Below are positions 32,504 through 41,003 of a stretch of DNA of 41,003 nt, piece by piece. Each line of letters starts with the position of its first letter. Position 1 is the stretch's first letter. The position numbers and the translations under genes were made by a program. Under the pieces are notes generated by a model that was given only the letters and a program-made list of their open reading frames with translations, did no database searches and was not told the DNA's origin. Origin of the DNA: Acinetobacter bereziniae (GTDB lineage Bacteria; Pseudomonadota; Gammaproteobacteria; Pseudomonadales; Moraxellaceae); assembly GCA_009912575.1 (NCBI GenBank), contig WNDP01000021.1, positions 1 to 41,003 on the forward strand, given 5' to 3'.

Positions 32504-34495
32504 TTAGTCCTTCTTCAAGTGTTTTTCAAGTAAAGCATAACGTTCATTTTCGATACGTTCTACTTCAGCAGCAGGTACATAGTAGTCCACTTTTTTAGTG
32601 AATGAACTTACGATGAAGCTAATAACAGCACCAAGGAAAGTTACAACGACTAACCACCAGATATGCCAGATTAAAGCAAAGCCCATTGATGTAATGAACA
32701 ACGCAATAACAAAGCCTGCAGCACGGTCGGTTGGCATATGAATATCTTCATATTTCTCAGGACGCGCATATGCAACACCATTCTCTTTGTCATTCCAGAA
32801 AGTATCAATACCATTGATTTTTGGAATTTCAGCAAAGTTATAGAACGGAGCAGGGGAAGAAGTAGACCATTCAAGTACACGACCATCCCATGGATCGCCA
32901 GTGTGGTCCATGTTGTCGTGACGTTGTAAGAAACCTACGATAACTTGCATTAAGAAACATGCAATACCGATTGCTACAAGTACAGCACCAAACAAAGCGA
33001 TTGCTAAGTACGGGTCCCATTCAGGGTTGTCATATGTATTCAAACGACGAGTCATACCCATGAAACCAAGGATATAAAGTGGCATGAATGCAAAATAGAA
33101 ACCAAAGAACCAGAACCAGAAAGATGCTTTACCCCAAGTCTCATTTAACTTCCAACCAAACATTTTTGGCCAGTAGAAAGTGATACCTGCGAACATACCG
33201 AATACAACACCACCAATAATTACGTTATGGAAGTGAGCAATCAAGAATAATGAGTTGTGTACTAAGAAGTCAGCTGGTGGAACAGCCATTAATACACCAG
33301 TTAAACCACCGATACCGAAAGTCACAAGGAAGCCAAGTGTCCAGTACATTGGTGATGTAAATGTAATACGACCCTTATACATGGTGAATAACCAAGAGAA
33401 GATTTTCACACCAGTAGGAATCGCAATAATCATGGTCATGATACCGAAGAACGCGTTAACGTTGGCACCAGCACCCATGGTAAAGAAGTGGTGTAACCAT
33501 ACGACAAATGCCAGTACAGTAATTGCAATTGTTGCATACACCATAGATTTGTAACCGAATAACGTTTTACGAGAGAACGTTGAAACGATTTCTGAGTAAA
33601 GACCAAAAGCAGGCAATACCAAGATATAAACTTCTGGGTGACCCCAAGTCCAAATCAAGTTCACATAAAGCATTGGGCTACCGCCAAGCTCGTTGGTGAA
33701 GAAGTGGAAATCGAAGTAACGGTCAAGTGTTAACATTGCAATAGTTGCTGTTAATACTGGGAACGATGCGATGATCAAAACGGCTGTACAAAGTGCAGTC
33801 CAAGTAAAGATCGGCATGTCCATAAGTTTCATACCAGGCGCACGCATTTTAATGATGGTAACAAAGAAGTTAACACCCGTCAGAAGCGTACCTAGACCCG
33901 AAACCTGAAGTGCCCAGATATAGTAGTCAACACCAACACCAGGAGAATATTGAATGCCTGAAAGTGGAGGGTAAGCCATCCAACCAGTCGCAGCAAATTC
34001 ACCCAATACAAGTGAAACCATCATCAAACCAGCAGCACCAGCAAATAACCAGAAACTTACAGAGTTCAATAACGGGAATGCAACGTCACGTGCACCAATT
34101 TGAAGTGGTACAGTAATGTTCATCATACCTACAACAAGACCCATCGCTACGAAGAAGATCATGATTACACCATGTGCGGTGAAGATCTGATCGTAGTGGT
34201 CTGGATGTAAATAACCTTCACCGCCACCTTTTGCAAGGAACAGTTGAAGACGCATCATGATTGCATCGGCGAAGCCACGAAGTAGCATCACTACAGATAC
34301 AAGGATATACATGATACCAATTTTTTTATGGTCTACAGATTTAAACCACACATTCCAAAGGTATCCCCATTTTTTGAAATAGGTGATACCGCCGAAAACT
34401 GCAATTGCGCCAAGAGCCATAATGACCATTGTCACAAGTACAATAGGCTCTTTAGGGATCGCATCCCAATTGAGTTTACCTAATAACAAAGACAT
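32504..34495 (-). CDS. cyoB: Cytochrome bo3 ubiquinol oxidase subunit I CyoB
   Basis: Catalytic subunit that reduces O2 to water and pumps protons, 663 residues as in E. coli. The metal ligands are recognisable: heme b His in [15 protein letters not shown]; CuB His and the cross-linked Tyr in [17 protein letters not shown]; the His-His pair in [17 protein letters not shown]; and the heme o3 and heme b ligands in [14 protein letters not shown]. About 15 membrane helices are expected. A GGGGAA ribosome binding site lies seven bases upstream, inside the end of a 26-codon ORF. Confidence 0.97.
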   Translation of the reverse strand: MSLLLGKLNWDAIPKEPIVLVTMVIMALGAIAVFGGITYFKKWGYLWNVWFKSVDHKKIGIMYILVSVVMLLRGFADAIMMRLQLFLAKGGGEGYLHPDHYDQIFTAHGVIMIFFVAMGLVVGMMNITVPLQIGARDVAFPLLNSVSFWLFAGAAGLMMVSLVLGEFAATGWMAYPPLSGIQYSPGVGVDYYIWALQVSGLGTLLTGVNFFVTIIKMRAPGMKLMDMPIFTWTALCTAVLIIASFPVLTATIAMLTLDRYFDFHFFTNELGGSPMLYVNLIWTWGHPEVYILVLPAFGLYSEIVSTFSRKTLFGYKSMVYATIAITVLAFVVWLHHFFTMGAGANVNAFFGIMTMIIAIPTGVKIFSWLFTMYKGRITFTSPMYWTLGFLVTFGIGGLTGVLMAVPPADFLVHNSLFLIAHFHNVIIGGVVFGMFAGITFYWPKMFGWKLNETWGKASFWFWFFGFYFAFMPLYILGFMGMTRRLNTYDNPEWDPYLAIALFGAVLVAIGIACFLMQVIVGFLQRHDNMDHTGDPWDGRVLEWSTSSPAPFYNFAEIPKINGIDTFWNDKENGVAYARPEKYEDIHMPTDRAAGFVIALFITSMGFALIWHIWWLVVVTFLGAVISFIVSSFTKKVDYYVPAAEVERIENERYALLEKHLKKD

Positions 34496-34498
34496 GTC

Positions 34499-34579
34499 TT
34501 ATTCCCCTACAGAAGCAGTTGCATGTTCAGCACCTGCATGTTCAGCACCCGCATGGTCTGCACCATGGTAGTTGCTCAT
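34499..34579 (-). CDS. 26-codon ORF between cyoA and cyoB with GA(D/E)HA repeats
   Basis: The ATG (34579-34577) overlaps the cyoA stop as ATGA, and the TAA ends three bases before the cyoB ATG. The peptide is MSNYHGADHAGAEHAGAEHA followed by TASVGE. Three 15-base repeats (GGTGCwGAmCATGCr) encode GADHA, GAEHA, GAEHA. The fit between the two cyo genes, the overlap coupling and the periodic His residues argue that it is translated. It could carry ribosomes from cyoA to cyoB, be a small His-rich metal-handling peptide, or be the remains of a longer CyoA C-terminus. I know of no named homologue. Confidence 0.5.
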   Translation of the reverse strand: MSNYHGADHAGAEHAGAEHATASVGE

Positions 34580-35568
34580 GTAATGTAAGTGTTGATAATG
34601 CTTTTGAACAAGTCAGGCGTAACTGAAGAATAATAAGTCACAGGATGAGGCTTAGTAGGGAATGGACCTTTACGTTCAGCTTCGTGTGCAGCTTTAAGTT
34701 CTTCTGGCGTATGCGCATTGTTCAGCATTGCTTCAATTTGGTGTTTAGAACGGTCACCATCTTTGAGCGTAGCAAATTCAGTCGCATCGAGCGTAGTTTT
34801 TTGGATTGCTTCAGGATTAATTGAAGTACCTTTACCTGCTTTGATTGCGTCTACCCATGCGTTGAAATCAGCATCAGAAACAGCGTGCGCACGGAAACGC
34901 ATTTGCGTAAAGCCATAGCCGCTATAGTTCGCTGAGAATCCACGGTAGCCTTCTGCTGGACTTGGATGTTCTGCAAGCATATGTAACTTAGTTTGCATAC
35001 CTGCCATTGCATAAACCTGACCTGCTAACTTTGGAATGAAGAAAGAGTTCATTGTAAAGTTAGAAGTGATTTGAAATTCAATTGGTTTATTGACTGGGAA
35101 ACGAACTTCGTTAATTGTAGCTATCTGTTGTTCAGGATAGATAAATACCCATTTAAATTGTTCAGCGACAGCTTGAATTTTTAAATGTTCTTCCATCTGA
35201 CCTTGAGTATTTGTTAATGGTCTGTGAGGATCATACTTGTGTGAACCCCACCATGTTAAATACGCAAGAATAGCAATAATAATACACGGGATACCCCATA
35301 CTACAATTTCAATTGCAGTTGAGTGTGCCCATGTAGGTTTATAGTCTGCATCTTTATTCGACGCGCGATATTTCCAACCAAACCACAATGCCATCAAGAT
35401 CGAAGGAATTACGACCAAAAGCATTAAATAGATCGCAGTCATCATCAGGCTACTTTGACCTTCAGCAACTGGACCTTTCGAGTTTAGAAGTACTAAATCA
35501 CCACCACACCCAGTTAGGAGTGCAGCCATCGCAGATAAAGACAATACAGCTAAAGTCGTTTGTCTCAT
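34576..35568 (-). CDS. cyoA: Cytochrome bo3 ubiquinol oxidase subunit II CyoA
   Basis: Subunit II, 330 residues. It has a lipoprotein signal with lipobox LLTGC (Cys21), two membrane helices (about 42-65 and 88-109) and a periplasmic cupredoxin-like domain that lacks the CuA ligands, as expected for a quinol oxidase. Family blocks are VAEQFKWVFIYPEQQIATIN, FFIPKLAGQVYAMAGMQTKL, and YRGFSANYSGYGFTQMRF. The C-terminal 60 residues (DGDRSKHQIEAMLNNAHTPE and so on) are polar. It is the first gene of cyoABCDE. About 290 bases of non-coding DNA upstream should hold the promoter; I saw no clear ANR/FNR or ArcA box. Confidence 0.96.
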   Translation of the reverse strand: MRQTTLAVLSLSAMAALLTGCGGDLVLLNSKGPVAEGQSSLMMTAIYLMLLVVIPSILMALWFGWKYRASNKDADYKPTWAHSTAIEIVVWGIPCIIIAILAYLTWWGSHKYDPHRPLTNTQGQMEEHLKIQAVAEQFKWVFIYPEQQIATINEVRFPVNKPIEFQITSNFTMNSFFIPKLAGQVYAMAGMQTKLHMLAEHPSPAEGYRGFSANYSGYGFTQMRFRAHAVSDADFNAWVDAIKAGKGTSINPEAIQKTTLDATEFATLKDGDRSKHQIEAMLNNAHTPEELKAAHEAERKGPFPTKPHPVTYYSSVTPDLFKSIINTYIT

Positions 35569-35836
35569 TTTACAACCTCGGTGAAGAGTCCCATTCCCTA
35601 TATAAATATGGGATAGCGATTAAAGTGTCGCATGATTGAAAATGACTATTATTTACAAATAGAAAAAATTCTCAATGATCTGACACCGCTACGTTGTAGG
35701 GCATTATGCCTCATATCGCCAAACTTAGCTATAGATAGGGTGTGAATATATTGATGTAAAAATACCTGATATTTTTAGTCGGAATTATAAAAAAAACAAA
35801 AACATAAATTATTATTTATTCGCAATTTAGTATTAA

Positions 35837-35859
35837 AAATGGCGGTATAACCGCCATTT
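35837..35859 (-). terminator. Terminator of the GYF_2-RDD gene
   Basis: aaatggcggt (35837-35846), loop ata, accgccattt (35850-35859). On the minus strand it is followed by TTAATA. It starts just after the stop codon at 35863. Confidence 0.8.
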
Positions 35860-35862
35860 AAT

Positions 35863-36639
35863 TTATTCTGTAAGATCAATAACTTTGGTCTTTGCGAGTC
35901 GATCATGTAATGCATAATTGTTTTTAGAGAAAAACATAAATAAATCAACAATAAACACAATTGCAATCAAGGGGATGAAGCTCATTAGTTGCGACAGAAT
36001 CAGAAATAAAAACGAACGCACAAAAAAGCCTCTGAACGAGCCTGGCAGTTGGTTGGTATTCACATCGACAATCTGAAGTTTGAATATTTTTTTACCGATT
36101 GATTGACCTGACTTCGTAATCAAAAAGCACTGTACGACCAATACTGCCAACACAAAGACCATTAAGCCAATATTGACGTACATGGGCATGCTCTTACTCA
36201 GCATTTCTGCGACTTGCATTTGGCTTTCTCTTGAAAAACCAGTTGAAGCAGCATTGATTGCACTTTCAGGCATAAAATAAGCGATTGCAATAATTTGTGG
36301 TAAAAATAACAAGGCAAAATCAACAAGTTTGGCAGAAATACGTTTACCTACAGGCGCTGATTTGATCACTTTTTTAGTTGATTTTTCAACTTTTATGTTG
36401 GTGATGGTTTGGTTTGGCTGTGTTGTATGTTCTGGACTAAATGCGGTTGGTTCAATATATCCAACAGGCTCATAAACAAGTTTACCTTGTGTAAGTTCAC
36501 CAAGTGCTTTCCATTCAGGCATTCCTTGATGCCAAGCCAAATCAGTTAATAATACTTGTTGGCTTGCAAGCATTTGATTCAGTTGTTCTATTGAATAGGG
36601 TCCAGCTTGTTGGTTATTTCTCGCCAAGTAAATTTGCAT
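35863..36639 (-). CDS. GYF_2 plus RDD-family membrane protein
   Basis: I start at the ATG at 36639 (MQIYLARNNQQAGPYSIEQL), giving 258 residues; an upstream in-frame TTG (36648) is less likely. The first 50 residues form a GYF_2/DUF4339 domain (AGPYSIEQLNQML, LAWHQGMPEWKALGEL), which may bind proline-rich or other peptide tails. A Lys-rich linker (about 70-108) leads into an RDD domain with four or so membrane helices: KRISAKLVDFALLFLPQIIA, GQSIGKKIFKLQIVDV, and the final YALHDRLAKTKVI. RDD proteins are inner-membrane proteins of mostly unknown role; some act as Na+/H+ exchangers. A single gene. Confidence 0.85.
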   Translation of the reverse strand: MQIYLARNNQQAGPYSIEQLNQMLASQQVLLTDLAWHQGMPEWKALGELTQGKLVYEPVGYIEPTAFSPEHTTQPNQTITNIKVEKSTKKVIKSAPVGKRISAKLVDFALLFLPQIIAIAYFMPESAINAASTGFSRESQMQVAEMLSKSMPMYVNIGLMVFVLAVLVVQCFLITKSGQSIGKKIFKLQIVDVNTNQLPGSFRGFFVRSFLFLILSQLMSFIPLIAIVFIVDLFMFFSKNNYALHDRLAKTKVIDLTE

Positions 36640-36827
36640 AAAACTCAATTCTCAAAATAAATCTAAAATACAAAAAGCGTAGATGATCAGCGAAAGCATT
36701 ATCAACAATATTCATCTACATTGTAATCCACTATGTATACTCGATTTTTGCATATATTAATATTAAATTTACACGAAATCTTAAAATATGAAGCAATATC
36801 GTGTTGCTTTTATAAGGAATATAGATC

Positions 36828-36920
36828 ATGAAAATGCGTTCAACTTTTAATGTTAGTGGTGAAAATTTTAATACACAACTATGTGTTCAGCGCTTGAATT
36901 CAAATCAATTGCCGTTATAA
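36828..36920 (+). CDS. 30-codon ORF with ribosome binding site and terminator
   Basis: ATG at 36828 opens MKMRSTFNVSGENFNTQLCV, then QRLNSNQLPL and TAA. AAGGAA lies eight bases before the ATG, and a strong terminator begins 16 bases after the stop. The peptide is polar, with one Cys, and has no membrane segment or signal. It lies between the divergent GYF_2-RDD start and the ppsA terminator. A free-standing small protein is plausible; I recognise no family. Confidence 0.4.
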   Translation: MKMRSTFNVSGENFNTQLCVQRLNSNQLPL

Positions 36921-36936
36921 ATATTATTTTAAAAAT

Positions 36937-36965
36937 AAAAAAGACCCTACAAGAGGGTCTTTTTT
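36937..36965. terminator. Bidirectional terminator between the 30-codon ORF and ppsA
   Basis: aaaaaagaccct (36937-36948) pairs with agggtcttttt(t) (36954-36965) around acaag. It has T runs in both directions, 12 bases after the ppsA stop and 16 after the small ORF. Confidence 0.9.
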
Positions 36966-36977
36966 AGAGCATACAAA

Positions 36978-39356
36978 TTAAGCTTGTTTGGTTTTTTCTT
37001 CTGCAAGGAAGAACCAAGTATCTAGCACAGAGTCAGGATTTAAAGACACAGACTCAATACCCTGTTCCATTAACCATTTTGCAAGATCTGGATGGTCAGA
37101 AGGACCTTGACCACAAATACCGACATACTTCCCAGCTTTACGACATGCATGAATCGCCATAGAGAGAAGGGCTTTAACTGCAGCATCACGCTCATCAAAT
37201 AGGTGAGAAACAATACCAGAGTCACGGTCTAAACCAAGAGTTAACTGTGTTAAGTCATTAGAACCGATTGAGAAACCATCGAAATGCTCAAGGAATTGTT
37301 CAGCCAATAATGCATTGGTTGGCAATTCGCACATCATGATCACTTTCAGGCCATTCTCACCACGTTTAAGACCGTTTTGAGCCAACAACTCAATAACACG
37401 TTTCGCTTCAGATACAGTACGTACGAAAGGAATCATGATTTGAATGTTGGTTAAACCCATTTCATCACGTGCTTTTTTCAATGCACGGCATTCAAGTTCA
37501 AAGCAGTCACGGAAATTGTCAGAGACATAACGGCTTGCACCACGGAAGCCAAGCATTGGGTTTTCTTCTTCAGGCTCGTATAACTTACCACCGATTAAGT
37601 TCGCATATTCGTTTGACTTGAAGTCAGACATACGAACAATCACTGGCTTGTCTGCAAAAGCTGCTGCAAGCGTAGAAATACCTTCTACCAATTTCTCAAC
37701 ATAGAATTCGATTGGAGATGCATAACCTGCAGTACGTGCCATAACAGCAGCACGAGTTTCACGCGGTAAGCTGTCGATGTTGAGCAAGGCTTTAGGGTGT
37801 ACACCGATCATACGGTTAATGATGAATTCTAAACGTGCAAGACCGATACCTTCGTTTGGAATTTGAGCGAAGTCAAATGCACGATCAGGGTTACCAACGT
37901 TCATCATAATTTTGAATGGTAGTTTAGGCATAGATTCAATAGAGTTACGTTGGATTTCAAAATCTAACGAACCTTCATAAATAAAGCCTGTATCGCCTTC
38001 AGCACAAGATACAGTCACTTCTTGTCCATCGACAAGAACTTCTGTTGCATTACCACAACCGACAATCGCAGGAACACCTAACTCACGAGCAATAATTGCT
38101 GCGTGACAAGTACGACCACCACGGTTAGTTACAATTGCCGCCGCACGTTTCATTACTGGTTCCCAATCTGGGTCAGTCATGTCAGAAACAAGTACGTCAC
38201 CTTCTTGTACTTTATCCATTTCTTTAATTGACGTTACGATACGGACTTTACCTGAACCAATACGTTGACCGATCGAACGACCTTCACAAAGTACCGTACC
38301 TTTTTGTTTAAGCAGGTAACGCTCCATTGTGCCAACATTTTCACGGCTTTTTACTGTTTCTGGACGTGCTTGAACGATATAGATTTGACCGTCATCACCA
38401 TCTTTGGCCCATTCAATATCCATCGGCGCTTGGTAGTGCTCTTCAATAATCAGTGCCTGTTTAGCAAGTTCTTGAAGTTCTAGGTCGTTTAATGCAAATT
38501 GCTGGCGATCAGCTTTTTCAACATCAACAACAACAACAGATTTACCCGCAGCACCTTCTTCACCATAAATCATTTTTTGGTGCTTTGAACCGAGGTTACG
38601 ACGGATCACTGCATGTTTGCCATTTTTAAGAAGTGGCTTAGAAATATAGAATTCGTCAGGGTTTACTGCACCTTGTACAACCATTTCCCCTAAACCGTAA
38701 GAAGCAGTAATAAATACTGCTTCACGGAAACCTGATTCTGTATCGAGTGTAAACATTACACCCGTAGCACCAGTTTCAGAGCGAACCATACGTTGAATAC
38801 CCGCAGAAAGGGCAACGATGTCATGCGCAAAGTTTTGGTGTACACGGTAAGCAATCGCACGGTCATTATAAAGTGAAGCAAAAACTTCTTTGATTGCGAT
38901 AAGAACGTTGTCAATCCCGCGAATATTCAAGAATGTTTCTTGTTGACCAGCAAAAGAAGCGTCTGGTAAATCTTCAGCAGTTGCAGAAGAACGAACAGCA
39001 ACAGCAATGTCAGGATTGCCATTAGAAAGTGCAGCAAATGCTTCGCGAACTTCAGTCTCTAGACCTGTAGTAAGTGGAGTTTCTACAATCCATTGACGGA
39101 TTTTTGCGCCAGTTTCTGCAAGGGCAATCACATCATCAACATTTAATGCTGCAAGTTCTGCATTGATTTTAGCATTTAGGCCACTTTGCTCTAGGAATTC
39201 GCGATACGCATCAGCAGTCGTTGCAAATCCACCTGGTACAGATACGCCAGCATTTGCTAAATGACTGATCATTTCCCCAAGTGAAGAGTTTTTACCACCC
39301 ACGATCTCAACGTCGTGTTTACCTAATTTTTCCAGACCGATTACGCGTGCTTCCAA
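36978..39356 (-). CDS. ppsA: Phosphoenolpyruvate synthase PpsA
   Basis: Makes PEP from pyruvate and ATP (giving AMP and phosphate) for gluconeogenesis. The 792 residues equal the E. coli length. An N-terminal pyruvate-phosphate dikinase ATP-binding domain starts [20 protein letters not shown] and contains [20 protein letters not shown]. The swivelling domain has the phosphorylated His in [17 protein letters not shown] (about 415-431), and the C-terminal PEP/pyruvate barrel has [18 protein letters not shown] and the Cys of [12 protein letters not shown]. It is divergent from ppsR, which regulates it. Confidence 0.97.
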   Translation of the reverse strand: MEARVIGLEKLGKHDVEIVGGKNSSLGEMISHLANAGVSVPGGFATTADAYREFLEQSGLNAKINAELAALNVDDVIALAETGAKIRQWIVETPLTTGLETEVREAFAALSNGNPDIAVAVRSSATAEDLPDASFAGQQETFLNIRGIDNVLIAIKEVFASLYNDRAIAYRVHQNFAHDIVALSAGIQRMVRSETGATGVMFTLDTESGFREAVFITASYGLGEMVVQGAVNPDEFYISKPLLKNGKHAVIRRNLGSKHQKMIYGEEGAAGKSVVVVDVEKADRQQFALNDLELQELAKQALIIEEHYQAPMDIEWAKDGDDGQIYIVQARPETVKSRENVGTMERYLLKQKGTVLCEGRSIGQRIGSGKVRIVTSIKEMDKVQEGDVLVSDMTDPDWEPVMKRAAAIVTNRGGRTCHAAIIARELGVPAIVGCGNATEVLVDGQEVTVSCAEGDTGFIYEGSLDFEIQRNSIESMPKLPFKIMMNVGNPDRAFDFAQIPNEGIGLARLEFIINRMIGVHPKALLNIDSLPRETRAAVMARTAGYASPIEFYVEKLVEGISTLAAAFADKPVIVRMSDFKSNEYANLIGGKLYEPEEENPMLGFRGASRYVSDNFRDCFELECRALKKARDEMGLTNIQIMIPFVRTVSEAKRVIELLAQNGLKRGENGLKVIMMCELPTNALLAEQFLEHFDGFSIGSNDLTQLTLGLDRDSGIVSHLFDERDAAVKALLSMAIHACRKAGKYVGICGQGPSDHPDLAKWLMEQGIESVSLNPDSVLDTWFFLAEEKTKQA

Positions 39357-39510
39357 AGTTGTTACTCCACTTATGCAGTATTAATCACTATCTTGGCATG
39401 AAATTATAACAAAAAACTTAGCATTTTGATTCAACTAAGTGATAGTCATGTAAGATGGGCTTACTATAAAGATTATACATCGCTAAGACAAATGTTTGAG
39501 GAGATTTTTA

Positions 39511-40347
39511 ATGTCAGAAAGTAACCAAATAAAGCGGAGCGTATTTTTTATTTCTGATGGTACGGCGATTACAGCTGAAACCCTTGGACATTCATTATTA
39601 GCGCAATTTCCTCATGTAAAGTTTGATATACATATCATTCCCTATATTACTTCTGAAGAAGCCGCAATGAATGTGGTCGAAGAAATCAACCGAAGAGCAG
39701 ACAAAGATGGTCAACAACCACTGGTTTTCGATACGCTGGTTGATCCTTATGCTCGAGACATTATTAATACGGCAAATGCGGTAAATCTTGATGTTTTTGA
39801 AGGTCTTATTAGTAAATTGTCAGACGTTTTAGGTACTCAGCCTACAACTTTAGTCGGACAAACCCATGCTGTAACAGATTCTGAGTCTTATAAAGCACGT
39901 ATTGATGCCGTACATTTTGCTTTAGATAATGATGATGGTGCGCGTACAAGACATTATGACAAAGCAGATTTGATTTTGATTGGTGTTTCACGTTCAGGTA
40001 AGACTCCAACCTCTATTTATCTGTCATTACAATTTGGAATCCGTGTTGCTAACTATCCGCTCACTGAAGAAGACTTAGACGATAACCGTTTACCTGCTGT
40101 ACTTAAAGAACATAAACATAAATTATTTGGTTTAATGATTGATGCTGAACGTTTAGTTGCAATTCGTTCTGAACGAAAGGCCAATAGTCGTTATGCAAGT
40201 TTCTCACAATGTCAGATGGAACTTCGCGCTGTAGAGGGTATTTATATTTCTGAAGGAATCAAATATCTCAATGTGTCTGAAATGTCGATCGAAGAAATCT
40301 CAACTCGAGTTCTACAAATGACAGGTTTAAAACGTAGAATTGGATAA
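39511..40347 (+). CDS. ppsR: PEP synthase regulatory protein (kinase/pyrophosphorylase) PpsR
   Basis: Bifunctional enzyme that inactivates PEP synthase by ADP-dependent phosphorylation of a Thr near its catalytic His, and reactivates it by Pi-dependent removal. I start at the ATG at 39511 (MSESNQIKRSVFFISDGTAI), giving 278 residues; GAGGAGA eight bases upstream is its ribosome binding site, so the in-frame TTG at 39496 lies upstream of it. Family motifs are SDGTAITAETLGHSLLAQFP, the P-loop LIGVSRSGKTPTSIYLSLQF (about 152-171), and YASFSQCQMELRAVEGIY near the end. It is divergent from its target gene ppsA, the usual arrangement. Confidence 0.95.
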   Translation: MSESNQIKRSVFFISDGTAITAETLGHSLLAQFPHVKFDIHIIPYITSEEAAMNVVEEINRRADKDGQQPLVFDTLVDPYARDIINTANAVNLDVFEGLISKLSDVLGTQPTTLVGQTHAVTDSESYKARIDAVHFALDNDDGARTRHYDKADLILIGVSRSGKTPTSIYLSLQFGIRVANYPLTEEDLDDNRLPAVLKEHKHKLFGLMIDAERLVAIRSERKANSRYASFSQCQMELRAVEGIYISEGIKYLNVSEMSIEEISTRVLQMTGLKRRIG

Positions 40348-40388
40348 GTTATTTTCTGTCTTATTTTGTGTATATTTGATGTAATGAC

Positions 40389-40419
40389 AAAAGAGCAAAG
40401 TAGACTTTTTGCTCTTTTT
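40389..40419 (+). terminator. Terminator of ppsR
   Basis: aaaagagcaaa (40389-40399), loop gtagact region, tttgctcttttt (40408-40419), with extra T. It lies about 40 bases after the ppsR stop. Confidence 0.85.
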
Positions 40420-40457
40420 TAAAGTTTTTCGCGCTGTTGAAAAAGTTGAGATGTTAT

Positions 40458-40835
40458 ATGAATAGGATATTAAAATTAAGTTCATTTTTTATGTTTTTTA
40501 GTGCACAGGGCATCCTTGTAGCGCAGGCACAAGCAGAATCATTAAAGGATTTCGAAACAACGTTGATTCAGAAATATTATCAATCTAGTTGTTCCTCAAG
40601 GAATGAATGTGATCAATACAATGAAAAGATTTCCAATGCGATTGAAACAAAAATAAAAAAGGATCCTACAAGTTTCACTTATGCTTTTCCTCAACTAACC
40701 GAAAAGAATATGTTGAAAATTCATTACAGTCCAGATCGCAAAATCAAATTTTATACCATGGATATTTCTGGTGGAGGTACCATGCGAGATTCTGAACCGT
40801 ACCGGGTTTTTCGGAGAGATTTTTATTTAAGTTAG
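40458..40835 (+). CDS. Secreted hypothetical protein, 3' end replaced by an IS3-type element
   Basis: Starting at the ATG at 40458 (MNRILKLSSFFMFFSAQGIL), the protein has a signal peptide with likely cleavage after AQAQA or AQAE. The mature part contains paired Cys in SCSSRNECDQY and a segment LKIHYSPDRKIKFYTMDISG ending GGTMRD. The next base pairs (from 40793) are the terminal repeat of an IS3-type element, so the last 14 residues (SEPYRVFRRDFYLS) are encoded by the insertion. The native C-terminus is lost in this window. An upstream in-frame TTG at 40437 has no ribosome binding site. Function unknown; family not recognised. Confidence 0.65.
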   Translation: MNRILKLSSFFMFFSAQGILVAQAQAESLKDFETTLIQKYYQSSCSSRNECDQYNEKISNAIETKIKKDPTSFTYAFPQLTEKNMLKIHYSPDRKIKFYTMDISGGGTMRDSEPYRVFRRDFYLS

Positions 40836-41003
40836 GCCACCTGACCTAACGGGCTCATCTTATCATAGTACATTGCTTCAAATTCAAATGGTGATACATA
40901 ACCTAGAGCACTATGTACACGCTTTTTATTGAACCAATCCACCCAGTTTAATGTCGCAAGTTGTACATCTACCAAACCTTGCCAATCTGCTTTTAGATAT
41001 TCA
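40793..41003 (-). mobile_element. IS3-type insertion sequence, transposase 3' end (cut by window edge)
   Basis: The plus strand from 40793 reads TGAACCGTACCGGGTTTTTC and then GGAGA, very close to the TGAACCGCCCCGGGTTT-type ends of IS3-group elements, so I set the element boundary at 40793. The transposase OrfB stop is 39 bases inside. The other end is outside the window, so direct repeats cannot be checked. Confidence 0.75.
40832..41003 (-). CDS. IS3-type transposase OrfB, C-terminal part
   Basis: Reverse-strand reading gives LATLNWVDWFNKKRVHSALG, then YVSPFEFEAMYYDKMSPLGQ and VA before the stop. This is the end of the rve (DDE integrase) domain of IS3-family transposases, where N-x-K-R-x-H-S-A-L-G-Y-x-S-P is conserved. 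About 56 codons are visible; the catalytic residues lie outside the window. Confidence 0.85.
   Translation of the reverse strand, partial: EYLKADWQGLVDVQLATLNWVDWFNKKRVHSALGYVSPFEFEAMYYDKMSPLGQVA

Overview
This 41 kb window looks like chromosomal DNA from an Acinetobacter (Moraxellaceae). The DNA is AT-rich, and the proteins and neighbourhoods are those expected for the genus: prmA / zinc-ribbon DUF3426 / fis / purH / purD, cyoABCDE, divergent ppsA and ppsR, rpsF-rpsR-rplI near dnaB and alr, and metQ-metN-metI. The genus call rests on recognised protein families and gene order; I could not run a database search. No rRNA, tRNA, CRISPR array or prophage was seen. Both window edges fall inside insertion sequences: an IS481-type element on the left and an IS3-type element on the right, each cut by the window.

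Layout. 1-0.2 kb: IS481 end beside a small secreted protein. 0.5-3.3 kb: methionine importer metQ-metN-metI on the minus strand. 3.9-4.6 kb: a secreted RBBP9-like hydrolase. 4.8-10.4 kb: purD, purH, fis, a DUF3426 zinc-ribbon membrane protein and prmA, with a structured leader in front of fis. 10.5-11.4 kb: a BASS/bile-acid-type symporter broken by two frameshifts. 11.7-14.3 kb: a small secreted protein and divergent mnmG. 14.4-15.8 kb: an ADP-ribosylglycohydrolase and a tiny Cys-containing ORF. 15.9-21.0 kb: a WYL regulator divergent from a circularly permuted ATP-grasp / alpha-E / transglutaminase / Anbu proteasome-like operon. 21.1-22.0 kb: two tandem BLUF photoreceptor genes. 22.3-25.6 kb: alr, DUF4259, dnaB. 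25.8-26.9 kb: rplI, rpsR, rpsF. 27.1-30.6 kb: an unknown cytosolic protein and a DUF3142 lipoprotein / large secreted protein pair. 30.7-35.6 kb: cyoABCDE. 35.8-40.4 kb: a GYF_2-RDD membrane protein, a 30-codon ORF, ppsA and ppsR. 40.4-41.0 kb: a secreted hypothetical protein whose 3' end is replaced by the IS3 element.

The most interesting part is the Anbu operon. The sequence shows a textbook sigma-54 (-24/-12) promoter at 17130-17144, about 40 bases before the ATP-grasp start. The third gene (transglutaminase) starts by an ATGA overlap with the alpha-E gene but carries one extra T at 19498, so its first 21 codons are out of frame with the rest. Right after the operon lie two BLUF genes: one keeps the flavin-contacting Tyr/Asn/Gln residues, while the other has Phe and His in place of the conserved Asn and Gln.

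Other points of note are a translationally coupled 26-codon ORF with three GA(D/E)HA repeats between cyoA and cyoB, two further short ORFs with good ribosome binding sites followed by hairpins, a rho-independent terminator inside the fis leader, a possible pseudoknot before rpsF, and an exact 8-bp tandem duplication that breaks the symporter gene.
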